This document shows, in pieces, positions 16,999-25,167 of a DNA stretch of 64,000 nt. Below the pieces are notes generated by a model that saw only the letters and a list, made by a program, of their open reading frames with translations, searched no databases and was not told the origin of the DNA. Each line of letters starts with the position of its first letter. Within the stretch, counting starts at the first letter, position 1. Origin of the DNA: Victivallales bacterium (GTDB lineage: Bacteria; Verrucomicrobiota; Lentisphaeria; Oligosphaerales; Oligosphaeraceae); contig JAGCSE010000090.1 of assembly GCA_017964325.1 (NCBI GenBank), positions 49,245 through 113,244 of the forward strand, given 5' to 3'. The position numbers and the translations under genes were made by a program.

Positions 16999-18446
16999 GA
17001 GTCTGATGATTTACGGAGCGAGTCGAACTGTTCGCGGATATGCGGGAATGCGAAGCCGAATGTGACGAATGAGAGGAATGGGAGTATCCAAATGGTCAGG
17101 TCCTTTAATGTCGCAGTGTTGTCGTCCATGGCAGGCAAGAAAAAAGGCGTTGTGATGAGCATGACTTTGAAACCGTCTCCGTTGTCAAACGTGAATGTTA
17201 AGAACGAATAGAAAAGCAGGGGGAGGAAGACGGTGATGACGGTTACAATCAGCCAGGCGAGAATCGGCATGATCTTGAATCGCTTGTGGATGCAGAGCCC
17301 GATTTGCGTGTAGAAAAGGCTTGCGAAGCCGAAAGAGAGGAGGATGAAGGTGTCTGTCACCCAATGGTTGAAGATTCGGTTGTTGGAGGAGGTTAGCAAA
17401 GGCGTGACGATGGCGATGGCGAACGCAATCAGTTGGAGAATCCATGCAAGGGTGAGGCCGCCGCCCGAGCCTGATGAAATAAGGAAGAAGCCGAAGCGTT
17501 TCAATGGCGATTGCGGGCATTGCTTTTGGACGCGCGGGCCGATGACACTGCGTTCGAAGGCGGCGATGAAACTGCTCAGGCAGGAGGCGAGGATGAGGAA
17601 GATGATAACGGTCGGCACCATGATTTCGAGCAAGGGAACCGATTTGTTTGCCAGCTTGAATCCAAAGGCGACGAGAGGTGACAGCAGGGCGATGACAATG
17701 ATGTAGATGCGGGCGGGCAGTGTACGGTTGGCGTATGGTGCGGAGAGCAAGGCAAGGTTCAGCACGAAGATGAAGCCGAGGAGCAGAAGACAGAAGAAGA
17801 CGATAAGGGAGGTGATGATATAATCATCATCCGAGGTGGAATAGCGGTAAAACTGTCCGAGGGCTGCGATGAGGAAACCAATCATTCCCAAGCCGCCCCA
17901 GATGCTGCCGAACGCCAAGACTCCCGCAAGCACTTTCTGACCGATCGAGCCGATGAAAAGGGAAACTTGGATGATGAAAAGCGTGCCGATGATGGCGTAG
18001 CCGACAGTGGTCAAGATGACGAAAATGGAAATGCCGCGCAGAAAATAGGCGATGACGAAAAACGGGAGGCAGAGGGAGAGGAGATAGATGGCGATGGCAA
18101 GGGAAGAAGTCATTTTCCCCCAGAGGATTTGCAGCGGCGACATGGCGCAGAATCGCGTGAAGTCCAATTCGGGATTGCTTCGTTCCTGTGTGAAACGGGC
18201 GATGACGATGAGTCCGCAGAGGATGGCGCTGGCCAGGGCGTACATGACCATCACGCTAGAGAAGAAGATGATGCCTATTTCGTCATGGGAGCCATGGTGT
18301 TGGGAGAGAGTCGCATAGACAATGAACAACGCGCCAAGTTGCGCAAGCAGCAGAAGGCACATCGTAATAAGGAAGAGCTTTCCGTGGAAATACTGCCGCA
18401 GTTCCTTGATGAGGACAGGGTTGAAAGAGTCGGTGGTGATTTTCAT
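16995..18446 (-). CDS. ABC-2 type transporter permease
   Basis: A 483-residue integral membrane protein. A short N-terminus (FNPVLIKELRQYF, typical of ABC-2 permeases) is followed by roughly twelve hydrophobic segments with small loops. It is larger than a classic six-helix ABC-2 permease and may be two half-modules. It lies 30 bp after its ATPase gene and overlaps the DUF58 gene by 4 bp. With the ATPase it should form an exporter or envelope remodelling transporter; the substrate is unknown. Confidence 0.82.
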   Translation of the reverse strand: MKITTDSFNPVLIKELRQYFHGKLFLITMCLLLLAQLGALFIVYATLSQHHGSHDEIGIIFFSSVMVMYALASAILCGLIVIARFTQERSNPELDFTRFCAMSPLQILWGKMTSSLAIAIYLLSLCLPFFVIAYFLRGISIFVILTTVGYAIIGTLFIIQVSLFIGSIGQKVLAGVLAFGSIWGGLGMIGFLIAALGQFYRYSTSDDDYIITSLIVFFCLLLLGFIFVLNLALLSAPYANRTLPARIYIIVIALLSPLVAFGFKLANKSVPLLEIMVPTVIIFLILASCLSSFIAAFERSVIGPRVQKQCPQSPLKRFGFFLISSGSGGGLTLAWILQLIAFAIAIVTPLLTSSNNRIFNHWVTDTFILLSFGFASLFYTQIGLCIHKRFKIMPILAWLIVTVITVFLPLLFYSFLTFTFDNGDGFKVMLITTPFFLPAMDDNTATLKDLTIWILPFLSFVTFGFAFPHIREQFDSLRKSSDS

Positions 18447-18476
18447 GGTATGTTTCGGAAATGGAATGAGTTGGAG

Positions 18477-19511
18477 TTATTGGACCTCGCCTGTGGTGAT
18501 GCGCATGAAGACGTCCTCCAGGCCAAGGGACTGCTTGGAGAAGCCGATGATGGGGCAGCCGGCAGCGAAGAGTGAGGCCATGAGCGGCGGGATGTCTTCA
18601 TCCGTTCCGTCGAATTGGATGGCGAGTTCAAGCGGCGAGTTGATGTCGATTTGCTTGACGGCGGGATGCTCCATCAATTTGAGGCGGACTTGTTCCGCGT
18701 CCCGCAGGACACGGATGGTGATGGCGATGAGCGGCGTCGCCATGACGATTGGCGGCGGTGGGGCGGGGGTGCCGTCTGGCTGCTCGTCCGTGACTGGAAT
18801 GGCGGTTGGCACTGCGTCTGCGCCCATGCGGTTCTGGATGGCGCTTTCCATCAGATGGTCCAGCGGGCCGGATGCGAGCAATTTGCCCTGCTCGATGATG
18901 ACGGCGCCGTCGCAGATGTCCTGCAATTCTGCAAGGATGTGGCTGCTGAGGAGGATCGCCTTGCCCTGTTCGGCTAGAATTTTGAGCAACGAGAGTAGTT
19001 CGATTCGAGCGCGCGGGTCGAGGCCTGCGGCGGGTTCGTCCATGATGAGCACCTGCGGATTGTGGACGAGGGCGCGGGCGAGGCTGACACGTTGTTTCAT
19101 GCCTTTGCTGAGGGCATTTAGGTATTTTTCGCGTATGCCCGTGAGGTTGGTGAATGCTTCGACGTCTGCCAGCGTCTTGCGGCGCATTTCGCCTTTGAGG
19201 CCGAAGGCGCGGGCGTAGAAATCAAGGTATTCCCAGACCTTTATGTCCGTAAAAGCGGGAAGGGAGTCCGGCATGAAACCGACGTTTCGGCGGACTTTTT
19301 CCGGATAGGCGACGGTGGAGACTCCGTCGAAGAGGACGTCTCCGGCAGTCGGCTGGTCAAGTGTCGCCATGATTTTGATGGTGGTGGTCTTGCCTGCGCC
19401 GTTTGGGCCGATGAAGCCGAAGATGTTTCCTGATTCGAACTCAAACGAGATGTCATTGACGGCGGTTTTCTTGCCGAACAGGCGGTAGAGGTGGTTGATC
19501 TGTATTTTCAT
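18477..19511 (-). CDS. ABC transporter ATP-binding protein (ABC-2/GldA-like)
   Basis: A 344-residue protein with Walker A GPNGAGKTT (about 35-43), the signature LSKGMKQRVSLA, Walker B VLIMDEPAAGLDP and the H-loop SSHIL. The N-terminal 220 residues form the ATPase. The C-terminal 120 residues, after a Pro-rich hinge (DGTPAPPPP), form an accessory domain seen in ATPases that pair with ABC-2 permeases. It starts 5 bp after the upstream gene and is followed by the permease gene. It powers the ABC-2 permease encoded next. Confidence 0.93.
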   Translation of the reverse strand: MKIQINHLYRLFGKKTAVNDISFEFESGNIFGFIGPNGAGKTTTIKIMATLDQPTAGDVLFDGVSTVAYPEKVRRNVGFMPDSLPAFTDIKVWEYLDFYARAFGLKGEMRRKTLADVEAFTNLTGIREKYLNALSKGMKQRVSLARALVHNPQVLIMDEPAAGLDPRARIELLSLLKILAEQGKAILLSSHILAELQDICDGAVIIEQGKLLASGPLDHLMESAIQNRMGADAVPTAIPVTDEQPDGTPAPPPPIVMATPLIAITIRVLRDAEQVRLKLMEHPAVKQIDINSPLELAIQFDGTDEDIPPLMASLFAAGCPIIGFSKQSLGLEDVFMRITTGEVQ

Positions 19512-19516
19512 GGGAA

Positions 19517-21274
19517 TCAGAACCTCCCGATGACGTAGTGCGTTGCATCCAAAGTGTCAGGCTCCATGCCCTTGGAATAGAAAAGCGGTTCTTTGAGCGT
19601 GGCCCAGTAGTATCCTGCTGGCGGCAGCAAGTTCTTCTGTTTGTTCAGAAATTCGGTCATTTGCTCGAACGTAAAGGATGCCGGACGTTTTTCTATTGGC
19701 ACGAAGTCTTTTTGCGAAAGCGTGGCGGAGCCGCCTGGTGGCAAGTTTGAGTTCAGTATGTAGATATTGCCGTCTGGTGCATGGACGGTGAGGCTCAGGA
19801 TTTCGGCTCCGAGGCCGTTGACGACGGTCGCCTTGCCTTCATGGAAAGTGATTTCAAGCTGTTCGCGGCGCGGCTCCGTGATTTTAATATTATAGTCCAG
19901 CGGAACGCGTGTCTTCATGATGGACGGCGCGATGATCTGCCCAGGCTCGTCCAGCACGTCGATGCTGCCTTCTTCTTGGTTGAAGGAGATGAGTTCATCG
20001 GCGGAGAAGCGGAAACCGCCGGATGGGCGTAGGGCGGCGTTCATGACGACTCTGGCGAATGTCGTGGCCTGGTGCTCTGTCTGGTCCAGCAATGTGAAAC
20101 CATAAACGGAGCCGTGTGACTGCCAGCCTTCGCGGAAGGTGATGAAAAGGAACACGATGAGGCAGAAGAGGATGGAAATGGCGGGCGTGGTCAGTATTAG
20201 CAGAAGCTGTTTTCCTTTCTTTTGGAGATACCAGTAGTTTAGCGGCCCGATGATGACGGCGAAGATGATCATGACACACAAGAGCAGAAACATGGGAAGT
20301 TCGGTTACCTTCAGATGCAGCAACGTGTCGGGAATGACAGGTTGATTGTTTCTTATCGACAGACTTTCGGACATTTCCTTCATAAGTCCCATCAGAGCTG
20401 GAAGTTTATGCGAGACATCTTCTTTTTCTTTTATAATAGACTGTTTATCATTGAAGTTTGTTTCTTCGATTTTTTGTGTGATGTTTTCGACGAAAGCCTT
20501 ATTCTCTTGTTTCCATGGACGGCACGTAATGATTTTGCCAAGGCCAAGACGGCGCAGGTGGCATTTCGGAGTTTCCGGAATATCGTCCATCGGCCATGGC
20601 GCGGTTTCCGGTACGATGACGGCAAGTATGCCGCCGAGGCGGACATAATCGTCCAAGGCGTGGCGCAATTCAGGCTTGATTTTGTCTGTAGAGGATAGGA
20701 GAATCATCGGAAAACAGGCATATTCGCGAACGTGCGTGGGCCATTGTTCACATGAGAAGGTGGTTGGGAGTACGTTTATGCTTTTACCAGCATGACCGAA
20801 GTATATCGTCTCGGAATTGCGGAGCATGTTCTCCAAGTTGGAGGAAACGGCGGAGGAGGACAGAATGCTGAAAAAGTTATGTGAATAGCCAATGTGAATA
20901 GTTAGATCTTCTAGTTCTGGAGGCAATTTCATGTTTTTGCCGTTGATGGCGATTTGGCAGACGCCGCTGTTAGAGCCATATCGTCCATCTGTCATCATGG
21001 TTGGGGAGTACAAGGTGAGATGCGCCGTTGTCATGGGAGCCAGTTCGATGGAACGCATACGGTAATACGAGTTGCCTCTGAATTGCGATATCTCCCTTAT
21101 CGTTATGGCGACTGGCTTGGCACCGTTGTTCTTCAGGCGGTAGGTGTGGGTGTCATATTGTCCGTTGCCGATGTTGTCGTCCACCAACATGGGGAGGCGT
21201 TCAATGGAGACGTCTCCGAAATCCGCCGCATGACAGGCGGCGATGAACAGGATGATCAGAAGAAAATGTCGCAT
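19517..21274 (-). CDS. Exported membrane protein of the MoxR/ABC operon (unknown function)
   Basis: A 585-residue protein with a signal peptide (cleavage near CHA-ADF, residue 16). An extracytoplasmic part of about 300 residues comes first. Within it, DDYVRLGGILAVIVPE resembles the end of a glutamine-amidotransferase-like fold seen in other proteins of such operons. Two membrane helices follow around 315-375 (ELPMFLLLCVMIIFAVIIGPLNYWYL, where PLNYW is a recurrent motif of this protein type), then a C-terminal beta-rich domain. It lies between moxR and the ABC ATPase gene, so it probably belongs to the transporter complex. No enzymatic motif was recognised. Confidence 0.7.
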   Translation of the reverse strand: MRHFLLIILFIAACHAADFGDVSIERLPMLVDDNIGNGQYDTHTYRLKNNGAKPVAITIREISQFRGNSYYRMRSIELAPMTTAHLTLYSPTMMTDGRYGSNSGVCQIAINGKNMKLPPELEDLTIHIGYSHNFFSILSSSAVSSNLENMLRNSETIYFGHAGKSINVLPTTFSCEQWPTHVREYACFPMILLSSTDKIKPELRHALDDYVRLGGILAVIVPETAPWPMDDIPETPKCHLRRLGLGKIITCRPWKQENKAFVENITQKIEETNFNDKQSIIKEKEDVSHKLPALMGLMKEMSESLSIRNNQPVIPDTLLHLKVTELPMFLLLCVMIIFAVIIGPLNYWYLQKKGKQLLLILTTPAISILFCLIVFLFITFREGWQSHGSVYGFTLLDQTEHQATTFARVVMNAALRPSGGFRFSADELISFNQEEGSIDVLDEPGQIIAPSIMKTRVPLDYNIKITEPRREQLEITFHEGKATVVNGLGAEILSLTVHAPDGNIYILNSNLPPGGSATLSQKDFVPIEKRPASFTFEQMTEFLNKQKNLLPPAGYYWATLKEPLFYSKGMEPDTLDATHYVIGRF

Positions 21275-21330
21275 GGTGAGTATTATATATAGGTATATGA
21301 AAATGGGTTGTGCAATGGAATTGACAATGG

Positions 21331-22323
21331 CTACAGGGCGGCGGGGCTGGTCTTTTCAAGAAGCAGAGCGATGAGCGAAGCCGTTGTGACTTTCTCCAAC
21401 TTGGCCTGGTAGTTGAGGATGAGACGGTGGTTGAGGACAGGGAGGGCGACGGATTTGACGTCGTCGAAGCCGACGGTGGGGCGACCGTCTAGCAGGGCGG
21501 CCGCTCGCGCGGCCTCTGCGAGGGCGATAGCCGCGCGCGGCGATGCCCCGAAGGTGACGTATTTATTTATCTCAGGCAACGCCAATGCGTTATTTGGATG
21601 TCCGGCGGCGACGAGACGTGCGATGTAGTCGGCGACAGGTTCGGCGAGATGGATGGCGTCCATGGCATCGAAAAGGCCTTGCAGTTGTTCGGGCGTAAGA
21701 TGCCACGTGGGGGCGGGCGGTTCGCCTCGCCGCCGCTGTGAGATGATCTGCGCGAGCACGGGGGCGTCAACGCCCGTGACTTCCAGCTTGAAAAGGAAAC
21801 GGTCAAGTTGCGCTTCCGGAATCGGATAGGTGCCTTCCAATTCGATGGGATTCTGCGACGCGAGCACGAAGAATGGGAACGGCAGCTTGCGAGTCTCGCC
21901 CTGCAATGTGACGCAACGCTCCTGCATGGCCTCCAGCATGGCGGACTGCGTCTTCGGCGAGGCGCGGTTGATTTCGTCCGCCAATACGATGTTGGCGAAA
22001 ATCGCGCCTGGCTGGAAGACGAATTCGCGTCGTCCGTCTGGCGAGACTTGCAGGATGTTGCCGCCGAGAATGTCGGACGGCAATAAATCAGGCGTGAACT
22101 GAATGCGTTTGAATTCTAAATCGAACAACTGCCCCAACGCCTTGACAAGGGCGGTCTTGCCGACGCCTGGCAGTCCTTCCAGAAGGACATGGCCGCGGCT
22201 GAGGATGCCGATGAGAAGAAGTCTGTGGACTTCTTCATGGCCGAGCAGGATGCGGTTTAACTCATCTAGGATTTTCTGTGCAAGCTGTTGCTGTGGAAGT
22301 AGTTGTTCTGGGGTGAGCAGCAT
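21331..22323 (-). CDS. MoxR-family AAA+ ATPase
   Basis: A 330-residue protein with Walker A GLPGVGKT (50-57), Walker B VLADEINRAS, the sensor-1 region FVLASQNPIELEGTYPIPEAQLDRF and the C-terminal lid GASPRAAIALA. These are the hallmarks of MoxR chaperone-like ATPases, which remodel or insert metal into partner vWA proteins. Here three vWA-type proteins are encoded downstream in the same operon. The start has AAAGG about 8 bp upstream, directly after a 9-bp repeat array. Confidence 0.95.
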   Translation of the reverse strand: MLLTPEQLLPQQQLAQKILDELNRILLGHEEVHRLLLIGILSRGHVLLEGLPGVGKTALVKALGQLFDLEFKRIQFTPDLLPSDILGGNILQVSPDGRREFVFQPGAIFANIVLADEINRASPKTQSAMLEAMQERCVTLQGETRKLPFPFFVLASQNPIELEGTYPIPEAQLDRFLFKLEVTGVDAPVLAQIISQRRRGEPPAPTWHLTPEQLQGLFDAMDAIHLAEPVADYIARLVAAGHPNNALALPEINKYVTFGASPRAAIALAEAARAAALLDGRPTVGFDDVKSVALPVLNHRLILNYQAKLEKVTTASLIALLLEKTSPAAL

Positions 22324-22375
22324 TTTTTTTACCTTTTTTTCTAGATTTTCTAGATTTTCTAGATTTTCTAGATTA
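22324..22375 (-). repeat. 9-bp TCTAGA array between operon genes
   Basis: On the minus strand, from the TAA stop of the upstream gene, the spacer reads TAATCTAGA, then three copies of AAATCTAGA, then an A-rich stretch with AAAGG leading to the moxR ATG. The period is 9 and the array again begins at the stop codon. It contains four XbaI-type palindromes TCTAGA. Confidence 0.9.
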
Positions 22376-23728
22376 TTTGAAATATTCTTTTATGGCGTTG
22401 CGGTGTTGCGGATGGATGCGGCTGCGGTTCTGGCGGACCTGCGAGTTTCCGCCTTGCAGGGAGCCAGCTTGGGAAGCTTCGATGTCGGAGGGCTTTACGT
22501 CTGGTTCGACGGCCTGCGTGTCCAGAAGCATACTGTCTTTTTTGTTCATCAGGGCTTCTAGTTTTTCCTCCTTGTAAGTTCCTGTGAAATCTTCCGTCTT
22601 GCCGTTCAAATCAAGCGGAGCGGCTCCTGGACCACGGCTGATGCCGCCGTTGCCGTCACCCATGCCCATTGGGACAAGGAGCAATTCCGATGCTTCGCCA
22701 TCGCCTTCACCTTCGCCAGGCTTTTTGTCTTTGCAAAGGCCTTTTTCGCAGAGTTTTGCCTGCAACTGCCGCGCTGTTTTGCCCTGTTGCTTCAACTTCT
22801 CGATGAGCTTTTGGATTTCCTCCGGGCTGAGTTGCGGCTGGTCGGGCATCTCCTTCATGAGTTTCGCCATATCTTCGGGCGATAGCGATAACTGGTCGCA
22901 AAGCTCCGCCAATTCCGCCAACGACTTGCTTTCCTGTGCATTCTTTTCGAGTATTTCCTGGAGCATGGCGCTGAACGATTCCTTCGCTTCGGCCTCCGTT
23001 TCCAACGTCTCGAAGGCGGCTTCTGCCGTGTGGTTCAAGCGGGACGTCACGGCATCAAGCAGCTCGTATGTTTTCGCTGGATCCTTTGCATCGTTTTTCG
23101 ATGAAAGATCCTCCATGCTTTCTTTCAGTTCCTCAATGGTCTTTTCTGGAATGAGCGACGTTTCTTCCAGAAAGTCGATTTTTTCCTCCAAATCCGCGAC
23201 TTTTTCAGAAATGTCCAACTGATGATTCTGTGTGATGATTTTTTCTTTTATCGGAATTGCCTGTGCTCCAACGAGAAACAGTATCGCCAGAAGCAATGGG
23301 GCGAGCATTGGTTTCCATGGCGGATTTTCTGGCAGGATAGTCGCCGACGGATTGGGCGGCTCCCATTTGCCGAGATTCGTCTCCAAAGCGGTCACGAAGA
23401 GACCGCCGCCATGCTGCGAGGCGTCCATCCAGGCAAGCAACCGCCGCCAGTCTGGCAGACGATGATGGCTTGTGACGATGGCAACGACGGCTGCTACGAG
23501 AATGCCGCTGCACGTGATGTCGAACATGGCGTGCCATGGGAGGTTTGGCGTTGCCAAAAGGCGCATTCCCAGTATGATGGAACCGCAGATGAAAAACGCA
23601 AACACCAACAGGCGGAGAAAGTCTCGCCTGAAACGAACGAGCCACAATCTTCGCCTGAGATGCTTGGCGGTATTTTCTAAAGTGATGGTATTCAAGGGGT
23701 AGAAGGGATAGAAGGGATAAGAAAGCAT
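22373..23728 (-). CDS. Membrane coiled-coil protein, first gene of MoxR operon (unknown function)
   Basis: A 451-residue protein. Two membrane helices lie near residues 35-55 and 70-90, and a third near 150-165 (MLAPLLLAILFLVGAQAIP). A long acidic coiled coil over about 175-340 (VADLEEKIDFLEE, LSPEDMAKLMKEMP) and a Gly-rich low-complexity tail follow. Proteins of this style often head PVC MoxR operons. The N-terminus is doubtful: the first 12 residues (MLSYPFYPFYPL) come from a 9-bp DNA repeat, and a GCCGCA/TGCGGC hairpin ends one base before the ATG. A TTG start at 23695 would remove the repeat. No family was assigned with confidence. Confidence 0.65.
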   Translation of the reverse strand: MLSYPFYPFYPLNTITLENTAKHLRRRLWLVRFRRDFLRLLVFAFFICGSIILGMRLLATPNLPWHAMFDITCSGILVAAVVAIVTSHHRLPDWRRLLAWMDASQHGGGLFVTALETNLGKWEPPNPSATILPENPPWKPMLAPLLLAILFLVGAQAIPIKEKIITQNHQLDISEKVADLEEKIDFLEETSLIPEKTIEELKESMEDLSSKNDAKDPAKTYELLDAVTSRLNHTAEAAFETLETEAEAKESFSAMLQEILEKNAQESKSLAELAELCDQLSLSPEDMAKLMKEMPDQPQLSPEEIQKLIEKLKQQGKTARQLQAKLCEKGLCKDKKPGEGEGDGEASELLLVPMGMGDGNGGISRGPGAAPLDLNGKTEDFTGTYKEEKLEALMNKKDSMLLDTQAVEPDVKPSDIEASQAGSLQGGNSQVRQNRSRIHPQHRNAIKEYFK

Positions 23729-23765
23729 AGCCGCAGGTTATGCGGCCATGCCAAGATGCGGCTTG

Positions 23766-24902
23766 TCAGTCAAGCTTCGTCCATTTCTTGTCGCCGTTGG
23801 AGTTTTCAACCAATGCGGCAAGGAATTTCATTTCATTGATACCGTCCTGGATGCCCGGGTAGTTGCCGAGAGGCTTCTGCCCGGCCTTCAGGGCGCGGAT
23901 GTCATCCGCGAAGGCGCGGTAGATGGAGGAGAAAGCTTCAAGGAAGCCTTCCGGATGGCCGGCGGGGAGGTTGATGACGGCTTTCGCTTCGTCGCAAGTG
24001 CCTGCCCAGCCGCGGCGATAGACCTGCATGGGGGCGTCGTTGGAGCGGACGATCAAGTCTTCCGGCGACTGTTGATGCCATTCCAAAGCGGCCTTCGTAC
24101 CGTAGATCTTAAGGATGAAATTGTTCTCTTCGCCTGTGGAGACTTCCGATGCGAAGATGACGCCGCGTGCGCCGTTGTTGAAGCGGAGCAGGACGGTGCC
24201 GTCGTCGTCCAGTTGGCGGCCTTCGACGAACGTTGCGAGATCGCAGGAGCTTTCCGTGATTTTCAGGCCTGTGACATAGTTGAGGAGCTGTTCGGCGTGG
24301 GGTCCGATGTCGCCCATGCAGCCGGAGATGCCGGCGACTTTCGGATCGACGCGCCACACGGCCTGCTTGCCGGCGTTCGGGCTGGCCAGCCAGCCGAGGG
24401 AGTATTCGACGTTGATTTTGCAGAGCCTGCCGAGCACGCCGTCGGCGATGAGCTTCTTGGCCTGCTTGATCATGGGATAGCCGATGTAGTTGTGCATGAG
24501 GGCGAAGAGCTTGCCTGATGCGTCCAGCGTCTTCTTCAGTTCGATGGCTTCTTCCGTGGTGTAGGTCATGGGCTTTTCGCAGAGGACGCTGAAACCGGCC
24601 TTCAGGAAGGCGTTGGAGACGGGGAAGTGCATCTTGTTGGGCGTCACGACGGAGACGAAGTCGATGCGTTCATCTTCGGGCAGGGCGAGTTCGCCTTTCA
24701 CCATGTCTTCGTAAGTGGGATAGACGCGGTTCTGGGGGACGAACAAGTCCGCCGCGACTTCCTTTGATTTTTCGTAATTGGTTCCAAACACGCCAGCTAC
24801 GAGGTCGATATCGCCGCACAGGCGTGCCGCACGTCTGTGGACTTCACCGATGAACGCACCAGCACCGCCGCCGACCATACCCATTCTGATTTTCTTCTTC
24901 AT
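23766..24902 (-). CDS. Gfo/Idh/MocA-family oxidoreductase
   Basis: A 378-residue protein with AAGGAG upstream of the ATG. The N-terminal Rossmann domain has the nucleotide-binding stretch GMVGGGAGAFIGEVHRRAA (8-26) and the family motif CEKPMTYT (about residues 110-117), whose Lys is catalytic. The C-terminal alpha/beta domain carries GDIGPHAEQLLNY, containing the usual catalytic His. Its AGAFIGEVHRRA pattern places it with sugar/inositol dehydrogenase-like members found in PVC bacteria. It should reduce or oxidise a sugar or cyclitol with NAD(P). It differs clearly from the two paralogues at 38-40.7 kb. Confidence 0.92.
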   Translation of the reverse strand: MKKKIRMGMVGGGAGAFIGEVHRRAARLCGDIDLVAGVFGTNYEKSKEVAADLFVPQNRVYPTYEDMVKGELALPEDERIDFVSVVTPNKMHFPVSNAFLKAGFSVLCEKPMTYTTEEAIELKKTLDASGKLFALMHNYIGYPMIKQAKKLIADGVLGRLCKINVEYSLGWLASPNAGKQAVWRVDPKVAGISGCMGDIGPHAEQLLNYVTGLKITESSCDLATFVEGRQLDDDGTVLLRFNNGARGVIFASEVSTGEENNFILKIYGTKAALEWHQQSPEDLIVRSNDAPMQVYRRGWAGTCDEAKAVINLPAGHPEGFLEAFSSIYRAFADDIRALKAGQKPLGNYPGIQDGINEMKFLAALVENSNGDKKWTKLD

Positions 24903-25140
24903 TGATTCTCCTTTTGTTTGATTCGCTCTATTCCCTACGGGTAGGTAATGGTATCCTTATAGGTGGCGCCCTGCGGGCACCATGGGACAGGGGGGGGGCA
25001 TCTTGCCGCCAGCTGCGCTCACTGCGTTCGCTTGCAGGCGGTTACGAATGTCTCGTCCTCCGGGCGGATAGTCGCTTCGCGACTTACGTGAGCTACCCTC
25101 TTTGGAAATAGAGCATTTGATTAAAAGTGAAATAAAAAAA
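24903..25140. other. Palindrome-rich spacer with G9 tract
   Basis: This non-coding stretch holds a run of nine G (24990-24998) and several inverted repeats. These include CCGCC/GGCGG flanking 25007-25045 and AGTCGC-TTC-GCGACT near 25070-25084. No open frame or known RNA fold was recognised. It separates the barrel gene from the downstream oxidoreductase gene and may contain that gene's promoter. Confidence 0.35.
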
Positions 25141-25167
25141 AGTTTTTTATATGTTCTAGATGTTTTA
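25141..25167 (-). repeat. Degenerate 9-bp array at a stop codon
   Basis: On the minus strand, from the TAA stop of the barrel gene, the sequence reads TAAAACATC, TAGAACATA, TAAAAAACT. Unit one differs from unit seven of the DUF58 spacer array (TAAAACCTC) by one base. It is short and could be chance on its own, but it fits the pattern of arrays starting at stop codons. Confidence 0.5.

Noticed and set aside
23748..24518. 256-codon plus-strand frame opposite the Gfo/Idh/MocA gene
   Set aside because: Entirely antisense to a well-supported oxidoreductase and without any recognisable motif.
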